A DNA stretch of 64,000 nucleotides from Spodoptera frugiperda (Eukaryota; Arthropoda; Insecta; Lepidoptera; Noctuidae). The notes below the pieces were generated by a model. That model did not search any database. It was not told the DNA's origin and worked only from the letters and a program-made list of their open reading frames with translations. Made by a program: the position numbers and the translations under genes. Positions 1 through 11,610 of the stretch are shown here, piece by piece. The stretch lies in the NCBI RefSeq assembly GCF_023101765.2, contig NC_064213.1, forward strand, positions 2,852,001 through 2,916,000. Reading direction: 5' to 3'. Position 1 is the first letter of the stretch, and every line of letters begins with the position of its first letter.

Positions 1-758
1 CATCGATATACGATACTTTTAGTTGCTGTTAGGCTTGGTAGTATAATTTCTTAGGTGGTCAAGCTATACTGACGTCCTTTATTCAATTTTAAACTTTTTT
101 GTTTTGATATAAAGCTGAAAATCCAACGGCAATTACTGTCAGATAGGTATAGGTTGATATGCCTAGCTGGTCACTATACTAAGGTAGGTTGATAAGGTGG
201 GTTCTGGGTCTTGATTGCAAAATCCTTTCTCTAATCCGAAACGGTTGTTTAATTGAAGAAAGGATAAGATGTGTTTATGTATAATTCATAGTCGAATTAA
301 ATGAAAACTAAACGTACAATTGGTCGAGCGACAAATTATATAAAGTACGGTAATTATTAGGTTTAGGTCATTTATTTTTGAAAGAGGTAAGAGTATATTC
401 TAAGCTAGCACTAATTTAGTATCATTAATTATTAATTAAAACACATTTGTGAGAGCTGTTACAATCAGTAAACGGGAGATAAAAAATCTCACTACGAGTC
501 TAACGGAGTATGGCATTCGGATAGCTGTTGCAACACACGTACATAGATATTATTAACTCACCCCACCTATATATTGCCTCCCTTGCAGCTATTTGAAACT
601 CGACACTGACTTCACATTATTCAGAACAAGACTTAAGAATAAATAAACAGCAAAATTAAACAATATTATTTTCACCAAGTCTCTCTGACAGATGAATAAT
701 GAATAAAACCTCTTTTAATAAACTCTTGATAAGATAAAACAGTAAAAAAAAATTACAT
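1..758. other. AT-rich stretch, nothing identified
   Basis: No open frame, splice-bounded segment or recognised repeat. A GAAAGAG then GTAAGA word at 378-390 has no convincing exon around it. Confidence 0.5.
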
Positions 759-834
759 TCATCTCTTTGTGGGCGGGCATAGCAAACAGAAATGACAGCT
801 GCGGTATTCTAAATTTAAATAAAAATAAACCCAC

Positions 835-962
835 GTTCTGTGGCATCCGACTTGTCTCGCAATGTATGGCCAGTACGCCAGTGCTACGACGTAGGCCGGC
901 GTAGCCACACGCTGCGCTCCGTAGCAGCGTGCTACGAGACTACGTACGAAAAATTCAGTGCT
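835..962. mobile_element. GC-rich foldback, MITE-like
   Basis: A GC-rich block in AT-rich DNA with several near-inverted copies of CGTAGCACGCTGC (893-945). It resembles a common lepidopteran MITE core. The 110-codon minus-strand frame over it is only a translation of this repeat. Ends not defined; 1092-1569 next to it holds nothing I can identify. Confidence 0.4.
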
Positions 963-1569
963 TTTCGAGTTTGTGTGTTGAAATATAAATGTAAAAAATA
1001 ATATTAAATGAATCTTTAGTGAAGTTTTGTTTTTAAAATAGAAGAAATAAAATAGACTTTTTTTAGTTAATTTGTAATTTAAATGGTTCAATTAAAATGA
1101 GTGTAGAATTATTGAATTTACTGAAGTATGAAGCGAAGATTGAATCTGACAGTAAATGTAAGTTGGTATTTGTTGTTAATTAATTTTAAATTAGGAGTTA
1201 AATTAATATTATACTTGGAATTATTTAATTTTAAATACATAAAAAATATATCCAAATATTCAAGGTCAACACTTCATACAAAATTGAATTCTAATTACAT
1301 AAAATTACAATTGAATTTTCCATGTTTCACATAAAAGAATAGCATAGCAACAAAATAAATTATATTTCCAATATTTTAATTAAGTTTATCGCTAGAAAAC
1401 TCGACGATTACAGCTGGAGATCTTTGTCGATCGACTTTATACTCAAACACGCACAATTACGACTTAATATGGGAAAGCACGCAATCAAATACTTAAATAA
1501 CATTCATGAGAGTCCTTTATAAAATTGCCAAAGATTTATTTATTGGTAAACCTTCACCTACTATGTACT

Positions 1570-1904
1570 ATCCCACCCAAAACATAAATGTGAAAGGCTG
1601 CCAAGTTCGATAATATTGGAATGCTTCGCCTATAAAAGAAGTGAGATCTAAATAAGTACCAAGTTCCATACACAGACCTCAGTTAAAAATGATATAACAA
1701 GTTGGCAAGTTTTCACACACTTTGTTATAAACCTACTAAACGCAATGAGTCAAGTATATAATTTTCTATTAAAACTTGCCAAGTTATATCATTTTTAACT
1801 GAGGTCTGTGTATGGAACTTGGTACTTATTTAGATCTCACTTTTATAGGCGAAGCATTCCAATATTATCGAACTTGCCTTTCACATTTATGTTTTGGGTG
1901 GGAT
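1570..1904. mobile_element. Foldback element with nearly identical arms of about 140 bp
   Basis: The left arm (1570-1713) and right arm (1771-1904) are reverse complements with only a few small indels, around a 57-bp loop (1714-1770). Shared words include CCCACCCAAAACATAAATG at the outside and GGCAAGTTTT at the inside. High arm identity suggests recent insertion or homogenisation. No target duplication found. Confidence 0.75.
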
Positions 1905-1918
1905 TTCATTTATTTTTG

Positions 1919-2475
1919 TAAGTTTTATTTTCCTTTTTTCTTATTTTACTTTACTTTGACTAAATACAAACCTTCGTAACGAATTTTAGGTCGGTACGAC
2001 CATTGGAAGATATAGATAATTTTTTTGTTTTAGTTCCTTAGGGGTATGAATTTACACCTTCATTATTTTTAAAACCGACTCACACTTGGCCATTTTCAGA
2101 TTTTTTCCTTTACCTTGACCTAAAGACCTACCTCCATGCCAAATTTCAAGTCAATACGACCATTGGAAGTGGTCTAGGTTTTTGATGAGTGAGTGAGTCA
2201 GTCAGTCAGTGAGTGTATAGTAAAAATAGCGATTTTCTGACGTCAATATCTCAAGACCTACAATAGGTACATTAATGAAATTTTGTATTTTAGATAAGTA
2301 AGTAGATCTCGACAGATACTAGAAATTTCATATGCGTAGATAAAATAGATTTTGAGTTATAGGTGGGTCGAACTTGGCCCGAAATGGTTCGTGTAATATA
2401 ACCCACGGCCGGTGTGTCGGTTTTTTGCTCGAACTTGGCGGACACACTGCCGTGTGTCTAGATAGTTTAAAATAT
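1919..2475. repeat. Interspersed repeat with a (GTCA/GTGA) tract
   Basis: Repeat-like text: two versions of TACGACCATTGGAAG (1994 and 2155), a GAGTCAGTCAGTCAGTGAGTG tract near 2190, and an inverted GGACACACTGCCGTGTGTCT near 2440. It resembles common moth interspersed repeats; class not assigned. 2476-2955 after it is unique-looking AT-rich DNA. Confidence 0.35.
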
Positions 2476-2956
2476 GTACACACGAAAAAGCAGTTTCGAG
2501 GACATTTCAGTTTTAATATAAGACTAAAAGTACTTACTAGCAAAAGTTCAATAATTTACGTCATTAACAAACTTTAATTGTAATTAAACTTTAACCAATT
2601 TTAATTGTAATGAATTACGTTTTCTTAAAACTTTAATTGTGATTAAAGAAGTTAAAACTATGCCAATTGGCTTGAGAATTTATAGTTTAACAGAATCTTT
2701 CTATCAAAAATGGGTCCATGTAGATACTTTACGCAAGTAAATAACTTTACTGTGCTTTAAACAATTAAAGAAATTCATTTCTATTTCTACAAAGAAATAA
2801 AGTATGTAAATACTGTTTCTGTAAAATAACTGCGGTAAATAAAACTAGGGCAATGTTTTATTAAAAAAACAAATGGTACGAATATATCACACGTTTTAAA
2901 CTGTATTTTTTAACAATATTTATTCGATTAATATTATTTTTATGTTTCTGGTTAAT

Positions 2957-3162
2957 CACGTATTTATTTGACTAGGAGCTCGACCAGTCTAAAACCATGC
3001 TAGAGGTATGTTGTTGTGGGTCGCGGAAAGTTGCTCATGAATATGAGCCTCTAGCATGGCTTGAAACTAATCGAGTTTCTCGTCAAATAATTACGTGAGT
3101 AAGCCGAAAAACATAATAATTAATTTAGTACGTCTCACGAAAGTTATAATATAAATATTTAC
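2957..3162. mobile_element. MITE M copy 1 with a large internal hairpin
   Basis: The right end carries the family signature TTAATTTAGTACGTCTCACG preceded by ACGTGAGTAAGCCG. Inside, arms around CCATGCTAGAGG and CCTCTAGCATGG (2995-3060) form a hairpin extended outward by TTTGAC...GTCAAA. The left TIR is eroded. Confidence 0.5.
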
Positions 3163-3409
3163 ATATTTATACATTACAATTCATTCGAAGCCAAACATTT
3201 TAATTTAATACCAAAAATGGGTTTGGTAAATGCATCCAACGTGTAAACATTACAAACAATAATATGTTCTACAATTAACTGATTACAAATACCTATAGCT
3301 TATTAGGTATAGATATTACGTCGTTTAATGGGCGAATTAAAAAAGAAACAGCCTCTAATACCTAAGAAAGTTTTTATTTTATACAACTCTGTCTACCACT
3401 TCGCAGAAT

Positions 3410-3510
3410 ATATTGATATCAACGACCCGTGATATGTCCACTGCTGGACTATGAGATCTCTTTAATTAAGAGAGGGTTAACAATATCATCCACGCCTAGC
3501 AAGTGGGTAT
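3410..3510. repeat. RTE-like LINE tail remnant
   Basis: GTCCACTGCTGGACTATGAG and the AG-rich follow-on match the frequently seen 3' end of lepidopteran RTE-type elements in antisense (compare 45123-45191). Short and decayed. 3163-3409 is featureless. Confidence 0.35.
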
Positions 3511-3577
3511 CAGATCAATCAGAGAACGCTTCTGTTCAGTTTTTGTAAAATATTTGATTATAAATACATTTTCCTTA

Positions 3578-3656
3578 ACACATTAAACGCCACTGTCTGG
3601 GGTAAAAGTGACCCGTGCTAGCGGAAAAAAAATTGTTGACAGTCAAAGTCTTCCTT
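3578..3656 (-). repeat. Repeat Y copy 1
   Basis: Reverse complement related to 56293-56390. Shared parts are the GACTTTGACTG start, the TCCGCTA core and the GCGTTyAATGTGTTA end. Unclassified. Confidence 0.4.
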
Positions 3657-3752
3657 ATTTAATTCTAATGGGAAGAATAGGGATAGTGGTAAAATATTTA
3701 CTCCGATCTCCGCAAATTTCAAAGTACTGTGATATTGTATCTATATCTCGTT

Positions 3753-4060
3753 CTAGTTTTTGCCCGCAGCTTTGCTTGCGTTAAGAAGTATTATTATAAT
3801 TGGAATTTATCAAAATCCTTTCTTAGGGAATACCTACGTCATTGTAGCTTTACGCATGCAAAGTCTCAACCCGATCGGTTTAAAATTTACAAACTTTCAT
3901 CCCCTATTAAACCCCTTCATCAAAATCCTTTCTTAGCGGATGCCCACTTCATTACATCTACCTGCATGGCTAATTTCAGCCCGATTCGTCAAGTTATTTG
4001 GACACGAGCGTTGATATATCACTATTTTAGTCAGTCTGTCAGTTAGTCACCTTTGAGTTA
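3753..4060 (-). mobile_element. Non-autonomous Helitron, 5' end lost
   Basis: On the minus strand it ends GCGGGCAAAAACTAG preceded by a CGCAAGCAAAGCTGCG hairpin, the usual Helitron 3' terminus. A 40-bp segment beginning TCAAAATCCTTTCTTAG occurs twice inside (near 3810 and 3919). The other end abuts the Helitron at 4061. Confidence 0.55.
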
Positions 4061-4316
4061 TCTTTATCTGTTCTTCTGTAAGTATGTATGTGACTGAACT
4101 TCTCTTAAACGACTGGACCGATTTTGATGAAATTTTTTGTGTGTGTTCAAGGGGATCTGAGAATGGTTTAGATTCACAATTTTGACGGCTGAACAATGTT
4201 TTTTAATTAATTTTTAATTTATTACTAGTTGTTGATTTTGGAATGTTTTACATTGGATCCGACAAATTTTCAAATTAAAGACGTGTAGACAGGACAACAT
4301 CTGTCGGGTCCGCTAG
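4061..4316 (+). mobile_element. Non-autonomous Helitron, complete (H1)
   Basis: Starts TCTTTATCTG after A and ends GGGTCCGCTAG before T, the A/T target rule of Helitrons, with a GACAG...CTGTC-type hairpin just inside the 3' end. Sister copies are at 28885-29260, 33955-34292 and 54835-55156. 4317-4893 after it holds nothing recognisable. Confidence 0.75.
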
Positions 4317-4893
4317 TATACTTATATATTCGTATTTGGATTCATATGTATGTCAACTGTCAGACAAGGCACATAATATCGAACAGAACCACAATAGTCT
4401 TACCTCCCAATGTTTTATTCAGTTCTAATCGATAACATTACCTACGAGCTCTGAATCGATTTAAACGCAACTTTTACCTATTGATACGTCCACAATCTGT
4501 CAAAACGATCAATCTAAATGGAATTTTATGTTTGGGAACATTAAGTTTATATTCCTTTATTGATTTGTTGGTTTTAAAAGAAGAGTTTGAAGTTTGGACT
4601 GATGTTATCGAATGAGGTTAATCGTTTGATAGTGTGTGTGATTGTCTAATGTTGTTGTTTGGAATTTAAACAATAATTCTGACGAATTTATAGACAACGT
4701 AGAATGTATCATCAAAACATGTAGAATATTAGAATAAGTTTGACGGACGAGTGAGACAGACAATAAATATTTAAATTTTCTACTGGATCGCTAACTTTGT
4801 GAAACGTTTCTTGGTGTTATTAAAGAAACAATGTTTTCTTTATTAATTAAATTCTCATTAATATTATGGAGACAGGTTTAGTGTCTTCGCGAT

Positions 4894-5032
4894 TGCACAA
4901 TTGGCGCGGTTGGTGGCCAACGGTCAGTTGCGTAACTTGTAGCGGGTTCGATTCCCGCACTGAGCAACTCTTTGTGTGATCCACAAATTATTGTTTCGGG
5001 TCTGGGTGTCATGTGTACATATATGAAAATCC
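4894..5032 (+). mobile_element. tRNA-derived SINE C copy
   Basis: A tRNA-like head with a box B word GGTTCGATTCC, then GAGCAACTCTTTGTGTGATC and TTGTTTCGGGTCTGGGTGTC. It is not a tRNA gene: no clean cloverleaf and the body is shared with eight or more copies here. 5033-5396 is unique-looking. Confidence 0.75.
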
Positions 5033-5396
5033 TAATGTCTCCAGAATGCAACGTTGCTTCTAACGTTTAGAAAAAATCGACAAAATTACCTATGTCAATA
5101 AGTTATTAACTTTTCAAAGGGATGTGCTCGTTTTTCTCTTTAATGAAATCTAGACAAATATGTCATCATTAATTGTCTATAATCTTCTCAAGGAAAATTA
5201 ACTATAAAGTCCTATTACATGAATAAACACAGCTGTAATGTCCTTTACAAGATAACTCTATTCATGTCATGCCAGTTTGTTTTACTTCAATAAGTCTCCT
5301 TAGATGAATAGATTTCCATTTAATTAACAGCTTTGTTGGTTAATAGACATAATTGGTATTATGTAATGTAATGTCTTTCATTAAATTGTATTATAT

Positions 5397-5596
5397 TTAG
5401 CTTCTGCCAGCATCTCCACACGTGTTCCTGTGAGATAAAAGTATCCTATCACCGAAGTTAGCTCATACCCCATTCGTATAGCAAATTTCATTAAAATCAG
5501 TTCAGTAGTTTCAGTGACGGACCAACTTCCAAAAGCAACGAAACAAACAAATACATTTAAACTTTCACATTTATAATATATATTATATTAGTGTGA
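5397..5596 (-). mobile_element. Non-autonomous Helitron (H2)
   Basis: Minus-strand 5' end TCACACTAATATA after A and 3' end GGCAGAAGCTAA. It shares a body (TTTCAGTAGTTTCAG, GATAAAAGTATCCTA) with 14102-14279, 22926, 36050, 37500 and 37837. Confidence 0.7.
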
Positions 5597-5602
5597 TTTT
5601 TC

Positions 5603-5712
5603 TTAATGTACAAATGTATTTACGATTCGCTCACGAAACTAGGAGAGCTTTTCTCTTGATATTTACGTGAGTAAACCGTTATTTTAGTTAATTTTCTAGA
5701 ATTATAATGTCG
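5603..5712. mobile_element. MITE M fragment
   Basis: Carries AAACTAGGAGAGCTTTTCTC and ACGTGAGTAAACCGTTATTT, the right half of the M palindrome (compare 32515-32850). 5713-6127 has no feature I can name. Confidence 0.5.
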
Positions 5713-6127
5713 GTTGTTTAGTTACTGAACAACGGCCAACATAGGGAATAGTAAAAAATAAAGTTTTTATTTAACGTATACTTAAAAGCACTTTTCGTAA
5801 TCAAAACCAAAGCCATCTCTCAAACCTTTCGCGAGCTATTTGCTCATTATTTCGTCCAAAAACCCCAACTGATTATTACAATGCAAATAAAACAAATTTA
5901 AAATAATAACAAACGATTTGTTTTCCCAATTAAATTTTCTGAGGCATCCAAAGTATTTATATAGGCTTTTTAAAGGTCAGTAAAATAATGCCATGAATTC
6001 CTTTATGAGGGAGTCGGCTTCTCATTACTTCATCCACATGGCATCTGTCCTTCATCATAAGCGGGGTAAACAGGCCAGGGTCGTGTAAGTTAATCCTTTA
6101 TTCTATTTCTATGTAATAGATAAATAT

Positions 6128-6640
6128 AATAATAAGTTGTGGATTGGTCGCAAGTGGATAAGGGGTTTCGGGGTAGATTTCTAGTGAAGAGTTACTGGGG
6201 TTGTTTCGTTTTTTCGAAAATTTCTCAGTAGTAGCTCGGAGTCTTTATTTAAGGGAGTCATCCAATGATTTCTATCGACAAACTTGCTAGGGCCCTGTAG
6301 GCTGATGCCTGATCCGGAGTTGCGGACTACCTAGCGGGTTTACCGGGGCTCCGGCTTGAAAAGAAGGAGTAGGAACGGAGTGGTTTTTAGTCAGTAGGAG
6401 TCTGACACTCTCTCACGCCTCGCCCAAGGCGAGAGAAGTCATTGGATGATTTTCCCCCTCAAAAAAAGCCTGGAATTGTGTCCAGTATATAGCAGTAGGC
6501 TCACCCCCTTTTACATGGGTCTTATAACACAAATGTTGAAAAGTGTGTGTACATTGTACAGTGGCATTAAGTGCCGTAATGTGCTACTGCACCTCTGCCT
6601 ATCCCTTCGGGGATAAAAGGCGTGACGTTAAATAAGTATA
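6128..6640 (+). mobile_element. tRNA-derived SINE A, split by a SINE B insertion
   Basis: The degenerate head (GGTCGCAAGTG near 6147) and the word TTTTCGAAAATTTCTCAGTAG run to 6243. The body resumes at about 6470 with TGGAATTGTG and continues to the diagnostic tail CCCTTCGGGGATAAAAGGCG. The join GAGTC/TGGAATTG restores the form seen at 56930. Confidence 0.7.
6244..6469 (+). mobile_element. SINE B copy nested in SINE A, with inverted ends
   Basis: The core GCGGACTACCTAGCGGG through GGATGATTTTCCCCCTC and an A-run is typical of the family. Unlike most copies, its left end (AAGGGAGTCATCCAATGA) is an inverted version of the right end, so the copy folds back. No clear target duplication. 6640-6875 is unique-looking. 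Confidence 0.7.
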
Positions 6641-6875
6641 TGTTGTGTTAGTTAGTAAACTACTCGTAGTGCAGAATTCTGTGGTCTTTATTAAACTTGC
6701 AAAGCTCAAAGCTTTAAGTTTGGATGTTTCAAGACTAGTAAGTATTAGAATTTAGTATATAACAATATTACTTTTATAAGACCTATTAGAACATTAGGAT
6801 TAGGTAAAGGTTTTCAAAATCAATTAATTCTATAACTTTTTGGAAGTACGTTATTGAAACTTTAATATTTTGTTA

Positions 6876-7063
6876 TCACTACATAGTATAAAACAAAGTC
6901 GCTTTATCTGTCCCTATGTCCCTTTGTATGCTTAAGTCTATAAAACTACGCTACGGATTTTGATGCGGTTTTTTTTGTAGATAGAAGAGGAAGGTTTGTA
7001 TGTATAATAGATGCATAATATATATCACCATTGCACCCATGCGAAGCTGGGGCGGGTCGCTAG
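6876..7063 (+). mobile_element. Non-autonomous Helitron (H3)
   Basis: Starts TCACTACATAGTATAAAAC after A and ends GGCGGGTCGCTAG, with the CCCATGCGAAGCTGGGGCGGG hairpin of a widespread moth Helitron family. A scrap of the same family (GGGTTCGATCAGTGATTCAA) is at 8225-8250. Confidence 0.65.
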
Positions 7064-7111
7064 AAATGTATATATTTAGGTATATTATAATGTATAGTAT
7101 ACATATATCGT

Positions 7112-8109
7112 AAGTGACCCGGTTGTGGCCACTTTAAGAATTTTGTCGACTTTGAGGCTTTCTTAACTTATAGTTTTTGTTATCACGAACATATTTCTTG
7201 TAAAAAGTCATTTAACATGTATTAATCATGCCTAAGAAAACCCTTTTTTTAAAGAACGTCCAATAGAAAAATAACTGTATAAAAAAGAAAAAAAAAAGGG
7301 AGTTTGTGCCATTTTTGGCCAGATTCGTGCCATTTCTGGCCACGGTCGTGTGCCAGTTCTGGCCATCAAAAAACACAATAAAAGTAATCAAAATTTATTA
7401 ATTAAATTTGACATTTTAGAAACAATGGTTTTCATTTAGTCTGGAAAATATGAAATATTATTACTTCACTTGAATTTAACTTACAAATAAAGAGATCAAC
7501 ATTTATATGACGTTGGTAAAAGCTGCAAAGTAAACTGACCTCCCTTTGTGTGAGGGCAATTTATTGCATCTCTGAAAATGAAAAATATGTATTTGTTGAT
7601 ATGTAAAGCCAAGGAAAAATAATAAATAAATAACGATAAATGACTAGAAGTGGTGCGTTTATGTACAAAAGTTTTGGCCAGCCGTTTGGCCAAAGATGGA
7701 GAAATTCATAATTTTGTCTCCATTAGTGGCCACCTTCTAATAATCCCACTTCCGAAACATATGGCGACAAAATAACTTTAGTTCCACTTAGACAATATAT
7801 TCTTCATGTAGTATTAACATAAACATCCAAACAATAAGCAAAGATTAAAAAAATAAAAACCAAATCCTCACCCGCTCTCCTTAGCCTTTTTGTTAAGATC
7901 TTAACAATTTCACCCTCAACTAAAAAGAATGACTTATTGCATCGAAGTGAAGTTTGACACATCAAAGCTGCCAACGGTATCAGTGTCTCTAATATTCAAT
8001 ATTTTAAATACTGTACATCACAGAGTAATTTATTTGTCCATGCCTTAGTTATAAATATTTGAAGGCCCAAGTGGCCACAAAGGGGTCGATGGCCACAACC
8101 GGGTCATTT
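7112..8109. mobile_element. 1-kb non-autonomous TIR element with TGGCCAC motifs (V)
   Basis: Ends are inverted: AAGTGACCCGGTTGTGGCCA at the left and, reversed, AAATGACCCGGTTGTGGCCA at the right. GGCCA words recur inside near 7316, 7337, 7360, 7677, 7689, 7718 and 8072, many near the ends, like subterminal transposase sites. A 65-codon frame (7496-7693, minus) is not transposase-like. No target duplication; superfamily unknown. Confidence 0.6.
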
Positions 8110-8894
8110 GCCCTATACGTTGTAACATTATAATATACGTTACAGAATTATAATTTTATTTTGATTTACTTCACGACATAGTAAGTATAAATCAAAATCT
8201 CACCGTCATGCAATAGATTTTGATAGGGTTCGATCAGTGATTCAAGAGGAATACGCAATCCTCGTAAAATAACTACTAATTTAACGCGTGGGAAGTCGCA
8301 AGAAAATACTAGTTTTTTTTATAAAAAAGAAGTAGATACTGCTCTACAAATAACAAGATCGTGCTCATTTCGGTTCTTTCAAACTTTTTACTCAAAAAGT
8401 AAAATTGCAAGTTATCAACTGAAACACAAGGACAAAAGTTTTTGCGCCATTATTTTCGAAATTCCAAAATGGTTGCGGCATGAATCCCCAATGATTTATT
8501 AAGACTCGCGCGGAAATCCGTACATAAGCTGTGTCGGAGACATTATTAAAGTGCAGGACGAGACGCGGTTTACCAATTCCTTTTGTACGAGTATCTATAG
8601 TACTTTTACTTATATTGTGAATGTAAAAGTTTGTGAGGATTTTACATTTATATATTTTCACAACTTAACTAAAAATCGTTTCGAGTTTGATGCTCATAAA
8701 ATGTGATTGGAGCCTCCTTTTAGGTAAGATATGTGCGACATAAACTTTCATGCGTAGCATTTATATGGATATATGAAAGTTTGTTACTTTTTTACTCTAA
8801 ACCTATTGAGTGGATCCATACGATCTAGAATAGCTCAGGCTACTTCTTCGAAGTTTGTCAGAAGCTAATGTGCTTATGAAAGAGGTTTTCCCTA
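8110..8894. other. Intergenic or intronic; no supported gene
   Basis: Holds a Helitron scrap (8215-8260) and a weak ratchet-like word (CTCCTTTTAG then GTAAGA, 8714-8729). The 89-codon minus frame at 8392-8661 matches nothing I know; it contains TCCTTGTGTTTCAG, an acceptor-like word, but no partner donor. Confidence 0.35.
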
Positions 8895-9047
8895 GCTGTG
8901 GACGCGCTGATGGGTTACCGGAGATCCAGCTCAAAACAGGAGTAGGACTGGGATGGTTTTTAGTCAGTAAGAGTCTGACACTGCCTCTCGCCTTACCCAA
9001 GGCAAGATGGGAAAATATAATGGATGATTATCGTCCCTCAAAAAAAA
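8895..9047 (+). mobile_element. SINE B copy
   Basis: Has the family words GGTTACCGGAGATCC, GGTTTTTAGTCAGTAAGAG and a CCCTCAAAAAAAAG tail, with a decayed head. 9048-9919 is AT-rich; a 68-codon frame at 9350-9556 has no recognisable content. Confidence 0.65.
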
Positions 9048-9919
9048 GACAATGGTTTTTATAGTCATTTGCAATAATATAAAAAGTGAAGTTCATTGAT
9101 TAGGTAAGTTGAATAATCAAAATTCTGAAAATAACTAGTAAGACAGATATACAGATATAAAAGCTTGACAACTTATTTCTGCCAAGACGTTACAATAAGT
9201 TGACAATATAATAATACAACAGAAGATCTTCCATAACAAAATAAGTGGACAATATATACCGAAGATTCAGTTCATACTAGTTATTTTATTAATCCAATAT
9301 AATAAAAGGGTCTATCGAGGAATGAGTCAGTATTCATACGAGGATATTTATGGTAGATGACAGCCGTTCCGTGAAGGATTCTAGCATAAAAACCGATTCT
9401 GGTATCAACTTCATAATCGACCTTAACCTAGTTGGGATAAAGCCCAATGAAAGATACAAAGCGATTGTACGATTTGTCTTTCATCTTTTCTTCCGAATAT
9501 TAATATTTTTATCCCAGAAGGGGTACATATTTATACAATGTAACAACGACTTTTGACCAATTATGGTAAATGCTCGTTGTAAGAAGTAGTGTACAATATA
9601 CGGTAGATGATTTATTTTTATTTCAATGTCCGTCTAGTCGACAATTTTAAAACGTACACTTATTTTTTATTTTCTTACAGAAATAAGTACTCTTGATAGT
9701 AATTTTCATACCCGTCATCATCAACTGAGAAATTTTCGAAAAACTGGGAAGGCGAAAGTGAACTTGAGCAATCTGATATTAAAACTCTAATTTCCTTATT
9801 CATCAATCGCAAATGTAAATATTCGACCAATGAAGTAGTCATACAAAGAATAAGAAAAGAAATGTGGCATAGTTAGGCACAATAAAATCCAGAACTATTT
9901 CAATACATTGTCGAAAATA

Positions 9920-10015
9920 AAAAATTGGGTGTACATTGTACACTGGCATTACGTGCCATAATGTGCACCTCCTACCCCTTCGGGAATTAAAGTCGCGAAG
10001 ATATGTATGTATGTC
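9920..10015 (+). mobile_element. SINE A tail
   Basis: GGGTGTACATTGTACACTGG through CCCCTTCGGGAATTAAAG and a GTATGTATG end; 5' truncated. 10016-10477 holds nothing I recognise. Confidence 0.65.
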
Positions 10016-10477
10016 GAAAATAAACTCATTCAGTACTTGCAATAGGTATCAACTGCAAACAAAATTCAACCTCTCAAAATATTTAAACAACTCACTTCCT
10101 ATCGAAATTCAACCAATGATTGATAGATTGATCAATCACCAGCAACCACTGACGCATGTAGTGTGAACAAGCGGTTATGTGGTTCTCAATTCGGTTGATT
10201 TGTTACCATTTGTACGCAAACCACAGGAAACCAGGTTGATGTAATTTTGCAGCCAATAAATTAATGAAAACAATGATTCAATTATGTTTGGTCGGATTCG
10301 CGAGCGAGGTTTGTGAATTAAAATGTTTGTGGCGGAATATTCGTTTTCATTTCGGTATTTGGTTGTGTAAAGTGAATTTTTAGAAGTGTTTTTGTTGTTG
10401 GGTTTTTGGAGGATTCATATTCATCATTTAGAATGCTTTTTTACTAGTAATGTATATACTATATGTAACTATGCTAC

Positions 10478-10786
10478 GATGATGTAATAGTTAAGCTGTG
10501 AAATTATGTGATAATTATCACTGATACTAAGGTATGTAGCAGTGCGAGTAACATGCGCAGCTCAAGTATGCGTGGTATTGATAGAAGGGAAGCTATCCAT
10601 AGCATACATGCATAGCACGCACCCATACCACGCATCTTTCCATATAAAAACATAGCTTAGCTAAGTTCATTTCCACCAGTGCTAAGCTATGTGTACCAAT
10701 GAATATGATTGGTGGGAGTCCAACGCATCCACAGCAATATGGCATAGCACATCTCTGGTGGAAAAGCACCGTTATACTTTTTAAGA
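10478..10786. mobile_element. MITE N copy 1
   Basis: Right terminus CATCTCTGGTGGAAAAGCAC, inner blocks CTTTCCATATAAAAACATAG and CCAATGAATATGATTGGTGG, and repeated TTTCCACCAGTGCTAAGCTATG words in both directions. Best full copy: 35046-35352. 10787-11164 is featureless. Confidence 0.65.
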
Positions 10787-11164
10787 CCGACACCAACATT
10801 TTGAGAAAATAGAAGTCTTTAGAAAATTTAATTAACATTTTCTCTTTTCTTTATTAAATTACGTAACTGTAAATTGACTCCATACTTCTTTTAAATACTA
10901 AACAGTACTACAAGAATGCTTGAATTTTAATAAAGCAGCCAAGTAGTGTAAATTACAGACTAACTTTTTTTATCCGTTTCAAATTATTAAGGACTTATAA
11001 AGGACGCCTTAGTCTCTTTTTATACGTCTAGATCTACTAATCATGAAACTTTAGGTTCAGAAAACAGCCTAAACTATGGTTTATGATTTTACACAACCAT
11101 ATTAATATGCATACAGTGTAATATAAATTAAATAAATAAAACCATAACACGTTTATAGAGTTAA

Positions 11165-11290
11165 GTCCATTCGAAACTACACTTAAGAACGAGCACCTAA
11201 CTTCACTGACAGAGAAACTGATGGACAATTCAGTTTGACGTTTTAAAAGTGTCTAATTAAGGATTAATTAAAATTAATGCTTTGACTTTG
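11165..11290 (-). repeat. CAAAGTC repeat
   Basis: Reverse complement of a recurrent unit (CAAAGTCAAAGCATT...TAATTAG.CACTTTTGAAACGTC...CAGTGAAGTTAGGTGCTCG) also at 46003, 47448, 51625, 57590 and 60695. Probably a SINE or LINE end. Confidence 0.5.
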
Positions 11291-11610
11291 CCTTTCATTA
11301 ATAATAGGTAATTAGAAACATAGAGAAGAAGTAAATTTTAATAATGCTGTAATATTTGTGTTTACATATTCACAGTAATTTAACGAACAAACAAACATAA
11401 CCGTACCGTTCGACATGAACACAAAAAACAGACCACACAAACTTCACTCCACACACACTGACATTTAACCACATCTGTGTCAATCCCTAGTTACCAAAAA
11501 ACATGATTCAAAGCAAAAACGTACAAACACAACTATCCCTAACACTACCAAGGTTCCGTATGTTACAATGGGACCCTAAAAACGTTGGCAATGGCTACAT
11601 AGCGGTTATA
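11291..11610. other. No gene; short repeat tail
   Basis: GGTTCCGTATGTTACAATGG and GACCCTAAAAA (11553-11581) echo the end of the repeat at 16345-16980. Otherwise AT-rich and featureless. Confidence 0.35.

Noticed and set aside
759..1091. 110-codon minus-strand open frame
   Set aside because: Its centre is a GC-rich foldback repeat and the rest is AT-rich Phe/Lys/Leu read-through.
3729..4046. 105-codon plus-strand open frame
   Set aside because: Lies almost wholly in a Helitron fragment.
8392..8661. 89-codon minus-strand open frame
   Set aside because: No recognisable family and no matching splice sites; kept only as a note in that region's entry.
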